Below are positions 5,872 to 11,777 of a stretch of DNA of 20,042 bases, piece by piece. Each line of letters begins with the position of its first letter. Within the stretch, counting starts at the first letter, position 1. Made by a program: the position numbers and the translations under genes. The stretch is from a virus, in the IMG/VR virus record IMGVR_UViG_3300042462_000096, positions 1-20,042 of that record; one strand, 5' to 3'. The notes beneath the pieces are model-generated. The model saw nothing but the letters and a program-made list of their open reading frames with translations, had not been told where the DNA came from and did not search any database.

Positions 5872-7391
5872 TTTAAATACTCCAAAAATTTATTATGATC
5901 CATACATCTATAACTTTGATCTTTTTGATAGTTAACAAAGTTCTCGTAGGCATTAAGACCTGCCTCATATTCTTCTGAGTTTTGAACATAAGTAGTTCCA
6001 AAAGTTTTATTAATTGTTTCCTGTGCAGATCCAATTAAAATCCAACTATTAACATCCCAATAATCTCCAGTATCTTGGTTATCTGGCATCCTGTTTTGCC
6101 ATAAATTTATTTTTTCTTTTAATTTTTCTGGAGCATTTTCATATGAGAATTTTTGCCAGAACTCAGTATCTTTTCTCATTGACAAATAATGAAAATACAA
6201 AAATTCAACAATATCATTATTCATAGAAACAATTTTTTTATTAAATTCATCCCTAACCGAAACTGAATTGTTTGTTATCCAGTTTGTATTTCCAAAAATA
6301 TGAATAAGTCCAACCATACTTACCCAGATAGATGTTGCCTCCAATGGTTCTACAAAGTTTCCTGCAAGACCTATGGCAACACAGTTATTTATCCATGTCT
6401 CTTCATATGATCCAGCACTAAACTTAAAGCCACCCTTATCTTTTCTTGGGTAGAATGGCTCATATCCTAAGAACTCTTCTATCTCTTTTGTTGCTTCTTT
6501 TTCTGATATTAAAGATGAATCATAAACATATCCACATCCAAACCTATTTTGTAATGGAATCTTCCACATCCATCCATACTTCATTGCAATAGCCTCTGTA
6601 TAAGGTGGTATCTCTTCTGTCATTTCAGTAAAAAATGGTACAGCAGAGTCACATGGCAATAGATCACTATAACTTTTCCATTTTGAATTAAAGACTTTAC
6701 CAATAATTAATCTATGAAAACCGCTACAGTCAAAAACAAAATCACACAGAATCTCTTCTTTGCTTTCCAGTATTAAACTTTTAATGTATTTTTCTTTATC
6801 TAAAGATACTTCTTCTACAATGCCATCTATTACTTTGATTCCACGTTCAATACCTATTTCTTTTAGTCTATTTGCAAGTTTTGTAGCATTAAAATGTATT
6901 GAGAATGCTCCAATATTTTCATAATCTTTTATTGGGTTACCACCCAAGGCTTTTTTAAATATAAAAGCAACTTTGTTTTGATCTGAAATTTTTTCTGAAA
7001 AATCAATTTCTTTTAAACTACTGTTTAAATGTAGGCTTGCTGCTTGAAGAGGGCTTGCTGATAAAAACCTAGTAGAAACTGCTTGTGGCCCTAGTTCTTG
7101 CTCTGTTGGAGGAAAGCCATGATAGTAATAATCATTATCATTATTCCAGTTAGTAAACTTTATTCCATTTTTTATTGTTGCATCACAATTTTTAACTAAG
7201 TCTGGAATAGTAATTTCTAAATGTCTAAAAAACTGAATAAATGTTGGCACAGATCCTTCTCCAGCACCCAATATCCCTATGTCTTCTGATTCAATTAAGA
7301 CTATGTTTAGTTTTGGGTATGACTTTTTAGCCATCAGTGCGGTAAGCCATCCAGCAGTTCCTCCACCAACAACAACTATATTCTTTGTCAT
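5868..7391 (-). CDS. Flavin-dependent tryptophan-halogenase-like protein
   Basis: This 507-aa protein matches the tryptophan halogenase family (PF04820), which uses FADH2, oxygen and halide to make hypohalous acid and halogenate an aromatic or other electron-rich substrate. From the chosen ATG, the FAD-binding GGGTAG is at 9-14, the catalytic lysine is K74 in DATIKNGIKF, DCSGFHR is at 221-227, and the halogenase signature WMWKIP is at 274-279. A GNFVEPLEATS stretch follows, carrying the active-site glutamate region. All key residues are intact and the length is normal. The ATG at 7391 overlaps the DUF2061 stop (TAATG) behind GGGGAAG; an in-frame ATG ten codons earlier is less likely. A cyanophage halogenase (VirX1) has been described. 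No flavin reductase is seen in the window. The gene is very AT-rich. Confidence 0.95.
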   Translation of the reverse strand: MTKNIVVVGGGTAGWLTALMAKKSYPKLNIVLIESEDIGILGAGEGSVPTFIQFFRHLEITIPDLVKNCDATIKNGIKFTNWNNDNDYYYHGFPPTEQELGPQAVSTRFLSASPLQAASLHLNSSLKEIDFSEKISDQNKVAFIFKKALGGNPIKDYENIGAFSIHFNATKLANRLKEIGIERGIKVIDGIVEEVSLDKEKYIKSLILESKEEILCDFVFDCSGFHRLIIGKVFNSKWKSYSDLLPCDSAVPFFTEMTEEIPPYTEAIAMKYGWMWKIPLQNRFGCGYVYDSSLISEKEATKEIEEFLGYEPFYPRKDKGGFKFSAGSYEETWINNCVAIGLAGNFVEPLEATSIWVSMVGLIHIFGNTNWITNNSVSVRDEFNKKIVSMNNDIVEFLYFHYLSMRKDTEFWQKFSYENAPEKLKEKINLWQNRMPDNQDTGDYWDVNSWILIGSAQETINKTFGTTYVQNSEEYEAGLNAYENFVNYQKDQSYRCMDHNKFLEYLK

Positions 7392-7594
7392 TACTTTCTT
7401 CCCCATTGTATATAGTTCCACCCACGCTCATGGAAGTAATAAAGGATTGTCTTTGTAACTACCTCGAAACTTGCAATTGCACCTGCTGTAACTGGCTCTT
7501 TGGTTATTACCCAAGATATAACAAATGTATCTGCTGTTCCAATTATACGCCATGTGATAGCCTTTAGTGCTGATCTTTGTTTGGATACATTCAT
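7391..7594 (-). CDS. DUF2061 membrane protein, copy 1
   Basis: A 67-aa protein of the DUF2061 family (PF09834), which are small two-helix membrane proteins of unknown function. The signature is clear: RSALKAITWRIIGTADTF near the start, and EVVTKTILYYFHERGWNYI near the end, with hydrophobic stretches between. I chose the ATG at 7594 because GGAG lies eight bases before it; an in-frame GTG three codons earlier is possible. It precedes the halogenase with a one-base overlap. A second DUF2061 gene lies at 8945-9163. Confidence 0.88.
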   Translation of the reverse strand: MNVSKQRSALKAITWRIIGTADTFVISWVITKEPVTAGAIASFEVVTKTILYYFHERGWNYIQWGRK

Positions 7595-7639
7595 GATGGC
7601 CACTCCATATTGTTAGGCTTAGTAATTAAAGTCCAGACT

Positions 7640-8398
7640 TTAGATACCCATCTCTTTACGTTTTTGCGTAGCCGATATAGCATGAATGTCTGCCCCCAAA
7701 TCTACTTGTTCAATCTTGTATCCCACATCACGACCATAAACAATGTTGGTAATGTTGGGTAGTCTTAGTACTAATGCGCCGTCCATAAATTCGTCCTTGG
7801 CAATATATTCTTTTACCTGATCAAACTTGAGAGGATCCTTTTCGCTTGTATTATAGGTATTACGGACTCCAAGAAGTACTTGGTCAGTTCTCTTGCCAGC
7901 CTCCCTGTAAAGGGCGTGGTGGCCCTCGTGCCAGGGCTGGTACCTACCCAGCATAAGAGTTGTAGGGGCTGTCCAGTCGTGTAACTGGCAAGCGGCAATG
8001 ATAAGGTCAGCCTCTTCTTCTACGGTCATCCCACAGGGGATTCTGACATCGCATGACTCTGGATCTTCCCACATCTTATTTGTATCTTCAAATCTTCCAA
8101 ACTCAATTCTGTCTACCCAAATTAAAATATCTGGCTTACCAAATGCTGCACGGGTTAGATCAGTTGGACATACAAAATCAACTACTACTGGAGCAACTCC
8201 TTGCTTAGCAATAAGCCTTGCCATGTCACCCATACGCCTTGCCTGTTCAATTCTATCTTCAGGACTAAAACCTAAGTCTGAATTTACTGTTGCACGAACC
8301 TCATCAGCATTAAGATGAATAGCGTTAATTCGTTCTTTTAGTGCCTTCGCTAGTTCTGTTTTGCCAGAACCTGGAAGACCAATAATCTGAATAATCAT
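7640..8398 (-). CDS. APS-kinase-like domain fused to a nucleotidyltransferase domain
   Basis: The 252-aa protein has two parts. Residues 1-140 resemble adenylylsulfate kinase (CysC): Walker A GLPGSGKT at 7-14, NADEVR at 30-35 in place of the usual DGDNVR, and DLGFSPEDRIEQARRMG at 41-57. APS kinase phosphorylates APS to PAPS, the sulfate donor of sulfotransferases. Residues 145-252 resemble a HxGH-type nucleotidyltransferase (NMN adenylyltransferase or cytidylyltransferase class). They carry GRYQPWHEGH at 151-160, GRDVGY at 222-227 and an ISATQKR motif at 241-247. ATP sulfurylase belongs to the same superfamily and is fused to APS kinase in animal PAPS synthetase, but this domain is much shorter. 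The true substrates are uncertain. It lies upstream of the halogenase and sulfotransferase. Confidence 0.85.
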   Translation of the reverse strand: MIIQIIGLPGSGKTELAKALKERINAIHLNADEVRATVNSDLGFSPEDRIEQARRMGDMARLIAKQGVAPVVVDFVCPTDLTRAAFGKPDILIWVDRIEFGRFEDTNKMWEDPESCDVRIPCGMTVEEEADLIIAACQLHDWTAPTTLMLGRYQPWHEGHHALYREAGKRTDQVLLGVRNTYNTSEKDPLKFDQVKEYIAKDEFMDGALVLRLPNITNIVYGRDVGYKIEQVDLGADIHAISATQKRKEMGI

Positions 8399-8400
8399 TT

Positions 8401-8643
8401 TTAGTCCTTTAGTCGGTCTTGCTTTAACTTATCTCTTTCATCAACAATGCTAATCATAAAGGACATCATGCTGTTGTACCCGTCTGGGATTGCCATTATT
8501 TTGTTGTAGTGGTGACCACAAAACAGCAGGTCTCCACTTATCCCTGTGACCTTAACTAAGGCCTCAGCACTACATCTATCACACCGATCTAAAGGTGATA
8601 GCAGCCAATCTTGCTTTACTTCATCTTTAATCATTGTAAACAT
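8401..8643 (-). CDS. DUF7455-like small zinc-binding protein
   Basis: An 80-aa protein with a treble-clef or ribbon-like metal site: CDRCSAEALVKV supplies two cysteines and LLFCGHHYNK supplies another cysteine and two histidines. The spacing resembles DUF7455-type proteins of actinobacteria and their phages, where the site reads DRCDRC...FCGHH. The C-terminal half is a charged helix. The start at 8643 avoids a large overlap with the FmdB-like gene. A second Met three codons later is also possible, because a TATAAT lies seven bases before it. Its exact role is unknown. Confidence 0.75.
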   Translation of the reverse strand: MFTMIKDEVKQDWLLSPLDRCDRCSAEALVKVTGISGDLLFCGHHYNKIMAIPDGYNSMMSFMISIVDERDKLKQDRLKD

Positions 8644-8647
8644 TATA

Positions 8648-8836
8648 CTACCGCTTTCTGTTGTCTGTGGAATAATAGCCAGAGCCGTTAAAAACAACTC
8701 CTACATTAGAGTATACACGTTCCAGTGGTAGATTGCAAGTTTCACAATCATACCCTGGATCGTTGTCTTTAATTGAACGCTGTTTGATTATTGTACCTTC
8801 GCATTTTCCAGTACAGGTATATTCATAAACAGGCAT
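8648..8836 (-). CDS. FmdB-like zinc-ribbon protein
   Basis: This 62-aa protein starts MPVYEYTC, the usual opening of the FmdB regulatory zinc-ribbon family. It has C8 and C12 (spacing CTGKC), then YDCETCNLPLERVYS supplying the second cysteine pair, and VGVVFNGSGYYSTDNRK at the end, also typical. The first pair is spaced C-x3-C rather than the usual C-x2-C. The ATG at 8836 is chosen because the family begins there and the preceding gene stops two bases before it. FmdB-like proteins are common in actinophages, with no firm function. Confidence 0.88.
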   Translation of the reverse strand: MPVYEYTCTGKCEGTIIKQRSIKDNDPGYDCETCNLPLERVYSNVGVVFNGSGYYSTDNRKR

Positions 8837-8837
8837 A

Positions 8838-8945
8838 TTACTTCTTTTTCTTTTCCTTAACATACCAGACAGGTAGTTTTAATTCATCGCCAGACCACTC
8901 ATACCCAAGTGATTTGACGACAAACTTAATTATCTTAATACGCAT
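8838..8945 (-). CDS. 35-aa hypothetical protein
   Basis: A very small gene supported by its packing. Its ATG overlaps the stop of DUF2061 copy 2 (TAATG) and its stop lies two bases before the FmdB-like ATG. The product begins with a basic, hydrophobic helix (MRIKIIKFVVKSLGYEW), has a short acidic turn, and ends PVWYVKEKKKK. It may be an amphipathic, membrane-touching peptide or a nucleic-acid-binding one. No family is recognised. Confidence 0.6.
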   Translation of the reverse strand: MRIKIIKFVVKSLGYEWSGDELKLPVWYVKEKKKK

Positions 8946-9163
8946 TATTTTACCTTGTGTCCAAACTTTGCCCAGACTCTCTCATGTAGGTAATAGAATG
9001 TCATTTCTAACGCCATGTATGAAAGTGCATATAGTCCAACATACTCCCATTCAGCCTCACCATAAATTATATGGCTTGCTGCAAATAAAATTCCAGCAAC
9101 AAAAGTAAAATGTACAAATGGCCAACTGATTGTTTTTAGTAGTGATCTTTTTTTGGAATCCAT
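8945..9163 (-). CDS. DUF2061-like membrane protein, copy 2
   Basis: A 72-aa membrane protein related to the gene at 7391-7594. It begins KKRSLLKTISWPFVHF and ends MTFYYLHERVWAKFG, where the HERVW block is the DUF2061 end signature. The central part is hydrophobic (FTFVAGILFAASHIIYG and YVGLYALSYMALEM). It differs from copy 1 in having Pro where the family normally has Arg after the first Trp, so it is a divergent copy. It directly follows the endolysin with a one-base overlap and may be co-expressed with lysis functions. Confidence 0.82.
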   Translation of the reverse strand: MDSKKRSLLKTISWPFVHFTFVAGILFAASHIIYGEAEWEYVGLYALSYMALEMTFYYLHERVWAKFGHKVK

Positions 9164-9810
9164 TATAGGGCTACCTGAGCCTTTCCTCCGCCACCAGAAG
9201 ACTTCTTAGCAGCAGGCTTAATTTCCTTTGGTGCTGCCTTCTTAACTGGTGCTGCGGTAGTTGCAGATGCAACGATCTTGTTTAGTAGTGGAGCATTTTC
9301 TTCACCAGTGTATACTGGACGACCCCAACCAACAACAGCGTTAACTAACTTCTTCTTATTGTTCTTTACATATGCACGAGTTTTTTCTACGCACATTCCT
9401 CCATTGCGCTGGTCTCCCTTTGCAGTTCCTGAAGTGTTTCCCTCAATAACCTGGATTGTTCCATCGCCATTATTCTTAATGCAAAGGCCAACGTGTGAAA
9501 TACGATTTACACCATCATCTGGGAAATCAAAATAAATCCAGTCTCCTGCTTGTGGGTCATCATTGCGAGCATCTGCCCAACGACCTTCTTTTTTAAACTG
9601 ATCTGATGCTGCTACTGTTGATGCAGACTTAGGGAAAGACTTTACTCCCGCAGTAAAAGCACACCAAGAAACAAACGACTGGCACCATGGTTGGAAGTTA
9701 ACCTTAATCCATGCACCATACTTTGTTTCATTATCTTTAGGGCCTTCAATTGTGCCCACTTCTTTCTTTGCAACCTCAATGATTGCCTCTAAACTTCCTT
9801 TTGCTGACAT
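9163..9810 (-). CDS. CHAP-domain endolysin (peptidoglycan hydrolase)
   Basis: The 215-aa protein has an N-terminal CHAP (cysteine, histidine-dependent amidohydrolase/peptidase) domain that cuts peptidoglycan to release progeny. The catalytic cysteine is C43 in PWCQSFVSW, the histidine H106 in RISHVGL, and polar partners E123 and N125 lie in VIEGNTS. The GDWIYFDF strand is also typical. Residues from about 170 form a low-complexity Ala/Lys/Pro linker ending in AAKKSSGGGGK, similar to the end of the holin-like protein at 1192-1488. There is no signal peptide, so export needs a holin. An exact AAGGAGGT precedes the ATG, and an extended -10 promoter lies about 30 bases before the start. Confidence 0.93.
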   Translation of the reverse strand: MSAKGSLEAIIEVAKKEVGTIEGPKDNETKYGAWIKVNFQPWCQSFVSWCAFTAGVKSFPKSASTVAASDQFKKEGRWADARNDDPQAGDWIYFDFPDDGVNRISHVGLCIKNNGDGTIQVIEGNTSGTAKGDQRNGGMCVEKTRAYVKNNKKKLVNAVVGWGRPVYTGEENAPLLNKIVASATTAAPVKKAAPKEIKPAAKKSSGGGGKAQVAL

Positions 9811-9839
9811 GATTACCTCCTTATAGGTATCTTTATATT

Positions 9840-9848
9840 ATTATATCA
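9840..9848 (-). promoter_or_regulatory. Extended -10 promoter of the endolysin gene
   Basis: TGATATAAT reads as an extended -10 (TGn plus a perfect TATAAT at 9840-9845). No -35 box is clear at 16-18 bases. Transcription would start near 9833, giving a leader of about 23 bases with a strong ribosome binding site. A short CCCTATAAGGG inverted repeat just upstream overlaps the stop codon of the methyltransferase gene and could be an operator or a weak hairpin. Confidence 0.65.
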
Positions 9849-9858
9849 CGAGTTGCCC

Positions 9859-10446
9859 TTATAGGGATTCCCACCTAAAGTGCTTTCTATATTTTTCTAA
9901 GTCAATAACACTTGGATCTACCCACCAGTCCTCATGGTATTCTCTTGCAACTAAAGAATACCCCAAAGAGTCAAGAATCTCTCGTTGAACATCTCTCATT
10001 GCAATATTTCTCCAGTACATATTTGCGTCGTGCTCAAATGTTATTACTGAAAATCTATATTTATTTAGTGGCACAGCAATTAATCCGTGTAAGGATAGAT
10101 AGGCATTGCCATCAGGTCTTCCGTTAAGTTTATATCCAGAGTCAATGTCAACTTGTAGATAGTCTATTTGATTAGGAAAGTTATTTTCTTCAAAATATTT
10201 AATGTAATTAAACTGAGTAGCATCGCCCAAGATGCAAGGGTTCTTTCTATTTTCGGTAATCTCTTTGTGTAGTTCTGGAACAATCTCAAACGATACTCCG
10301 TTCCAATCAAACTCTGTCTCTAGCCTGTAGGTGTTGCTTCCATTCTTAGAGTGGAACGCTCCTAGTTCTACATAGTACCCACCAGTTTTTTGATCTAACA
10401 GGTCTATGACAAATTCTTCTTGCCTACTTGTAGGTTGAAATTGCAT
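9859..10446 (-). CDS. FkbM-family methyltransferase-like protein
   Basis: A 195-aa protein resembling FkbM-type SAM-dependent methyltransferases (Methyltransf_21). The SAM-binding motif I is GYYVELGAFHS (23-33), followed by SNTYRLE and VSFEIVP, where the acidic E would hold the ribose. An NPCILGDAT segment and YLQVDID correspond to later motifs. It is shorter than many members (about 230-250 aa) but appears whole. The ATG at 10446 follows AAAGGA; an in-frame TTG five codons earlier is less likely. FkbM enzymes O-methylate sugars or small molecules; in phages they are often linked to glycan modification. The substrate is unknown. It follows the tRNA gene. Confidence 0.82.
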   Translation of the reverse strand: MQFQPTSRQEEFVIDLLDQKTGGYYVELGAFHSKNGSNTYRLETEFDWNGVSFEIVPELHKEITENRKNPCILGDATQFNYIKYFEENNFPNQIDYLQVDIDSGYKLNGRPDGNAYLSLHGLIAVPLNKYRFSVITFEHDANMYWRNIAMRDVQREILDSLGYSLVAREYHEDWWVDPSVIDLEKYRKHFRWESL

Positions 10447-10471
10447 ATCGTTTCCTTTCAATAGTGTTACG

Positions 10472-10544
10472 CTGCCCCACCTGGCCTCGATCCAGGGACA
10501 TCCGAATTAACAGTTCGGCACTCTACCAACTGAGTTATAGGGCA
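10472..10544 (-). tRNA. tRNA-Asn (anticodon GTT)
   Basis: The 73 bases fold into a full cloverleaf: acceptor TGCCCTA/TGGGGCA (one G-U pair), D arm ACTC/GAGT with loop AGTTGGTA, and anticodon arm CCGAA/TTCGG with loop CTGTTAA (anticodon GTT). A five-base variable loop and the T arm CCTGG/CCAGG complete it. The discriminator base is G and no CCA is encoded. The T loop is ATCGAGG, so base 54 is A instead of the near-universal T. It probably supplements a host tRNA during late expression. Confidence 0.93.
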
Positions 10545-10584
10545 AAGTGGGCAGTTTTAGTCATGCCTAGGACTTTAAATATTA

Positions 10585-11520
10585 TTACTTAGAACTAACA
10601 GCAACTACTCTTACTGCTTCAAATGTAGGAACTTTTTGCTTACCTACCATAGTAAAGTAGTCAACAAACTTAACTGATTCTTTTGTAAGAGAATTTAAAT
10701 ATTCTACAAAAGTTTTATAAGTATTGTTTTTAGTATACGCAGATGCAGAGATTGCTGCTGCTCCTGATGTTCCACCAAGGTTAAACTGTGCTCCATTTAC
10801 CTTAGTAATAGAGAGTCCTCCAACTGCTAACAGGTCAAGTCCTGGACCTCTATTAGTTTGTGTCTCTCCAATTCTAACACCAGCATCAACTTGTTCAGTT
10901 AGTGATCCAACACCAACTACTCCAGCAACACACGCTGGGAATCCAACAGAAGTTTTATTTGTATCGTTACCTGTCGCAGCAAATACTGGAACATTCTTAG
11001 AGTTAAGCAATGAAACCGCATTGATTGTGACATTGTCTGTTGTGCACCAAGTTGGAATATTTATACTAGATTGACTAATTGATAAGGCATCAATACTATA
11101 TTTTTCTGAGTTCTTTGATACCCAGTCGATTGATTTGCGTAAACTGTCAGCCCAGTTTGTGTACACAACCCTCTTGTTGGCAGTGTACTCTTCAGCATAT
11201 CTAATAAATACAATCTTAAGGTTTGGATTAATTGCCAAGGCAGCCTTTACCATAGCATCACCGTGATATGCAGACATATTGTTTGAGTCTGCTGGGGGAG
11301 TTGCTATTGCTGCTGCTCCCTTTCCTTCCATAAAATTTGTCTTGTTTGGACAGGAATTTTTGTATGTATTAAAGCATACCTCATGAATGATCTGAGGGAA
11401 CTTTCTTGAATCAATAGCAGTATCAATAATGGCTAGAACCTTTTGATCTTCTGCCTGTGCTGGCTGTACTACTGTAATTAATAGTACTGCTGATAGTAGT
11501 GCTAGTAGTGTTTTTTTCAT
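10585..11520 (-). CDS. Secreted subtilisin-like serine protease (S8)
   Basis: A 311-aa protease with an N-terminal signal peptide (MKKTLLALLSAVLL..., cleavage after AQA23). The S8 triad is visible: D33 in IIDTAID, H86 in YHGDAM and S252 in GGTSGAAA. The oxyanion asparagine is N185 in AATGND. Paired cysteines (C49/C57 and C159/C197) could form disulfides outside the cell. No propeptide domain is evident between the signal and the catalytic Asp, so it is a compact form. The ATG at 11520 is chosen for the signal peptide and a GAGAGA stretch before it; an in-frame start 25 codons earlier would overlap the preceding gene. It would act on cell-surface or external proteins. A phage-encoded exported subtilase is unusual. 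Confidence 0.9.
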   Translation of the reverse strand: MKKTLLALLSAVLLITVVQPAQAEDQKVLAIIDTAIDSRKFPQIIHEVCFNTYKNSCPNKTNFMEGKGAAAIATPPADSNNMSAYHGDAMVKAALAINPNLKIVFIRYAEEYTANKRVVYTNWADSLRKSIDWVSKNSEKYSIDALSISQSSINIPTWCTTDNVTINAVSLLNSKNVPVFAATGNDTNKTSVGFPACVAGVVGVGSLTEQVDAGVRIGETQTNRGPGLDLLAVGGLSITKVNGAQFNLGGTSGAAAISASAYTKNNTYKTFVEYLNSLTKESVKFVDYFTMVGKQKVPTFEAVRVVAVSSK

Positions 11521-11543
11521 TTTTGTCTCTCTCTTTGTTGTTG

Positions 11544-11762
11544 TTATTGTTTGATTTTTAAAACTACTTGGCAAGGGTCTCCGCCCTCTTCCCATTCTTT
11601 TTGCTCTTCTTCATCCATATATGGATCACCTTCGTGTGTATTGCAGAATGGTTCTGTTACCCATCCTCGTTCAATACCGTTTTCAAGCCAGATTTCAAAC
11701 TCGTCAAAATCTGATTCTATATTTTGGATATCTCTTAGGATCTCGTCAAATTCTTCGCTCAT
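11544..11762 (-). CDS. 72-aa acidic protein
   Basis: A strongly acidic small protein (MSEEFDEILRDIQN... and YMDEEEQKEWEEGGD). A central GWVTEPFCNTHEGDPYM motif and a closing GGDPCQVVLKI resemble small conserved actinophage proteins. Cysteine and histidine in CNTHEGD could bind metal. The opposite strand is also open here, but the composition and neighbours support this strand. It starts six bases after a TATACT box with no ribosome binding site, so its mRNA may be leaderless. The secreted protease follows 23 bases after its stop, so the two are likely co-transcribed. Confidence 0.75.
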   Translation of the reverse strand: MSEEFDEILRDIQNIESDFDEFEIWLENGIERGWVTEPFCNTHEGDPYMDEEEQKEWEEGGDPCQVVLKIKQ

Positions 11763-11774
11763 GTATTAAGTATA
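11763..11774 (-). promoter_or_regulatory. Candidate leaderless promoter of the 72-aa gene
   Basis: TATACT at 11769-11774 is followed by six bases and then the ATG at 11762. Its arrangement is the same as before pstS. There is no Shine-Dalgarno sequence in between and no clear -35. It would drive the 72-aa gene and probably the protease. Confidence 0.45.
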
Positions 11775-11777
11775 CCT

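Noticed and set aside
7392-7421. Longer halogenase start ten codons upstream
   Set aside because: It would overlap the DUF2061 gene by 31 bases, whereas the ATG at 7391 gives a TAATG overlap behind GGGGAAG and starts right before the FAD motif.
11521-11595. Longer subtilase start 25 codons upstream
   Set aside because: The extra residues would bury the signal peptide and overlap the 72-aa gene by 52 bases.
11551-11769. A 72-codon plus-strand frame opposite the acidic protein
   Set aside because: It is Ser-rich without domain features; all other genes are on the minus strand and the acidic frame has a promoter and conserved-looking motifs.
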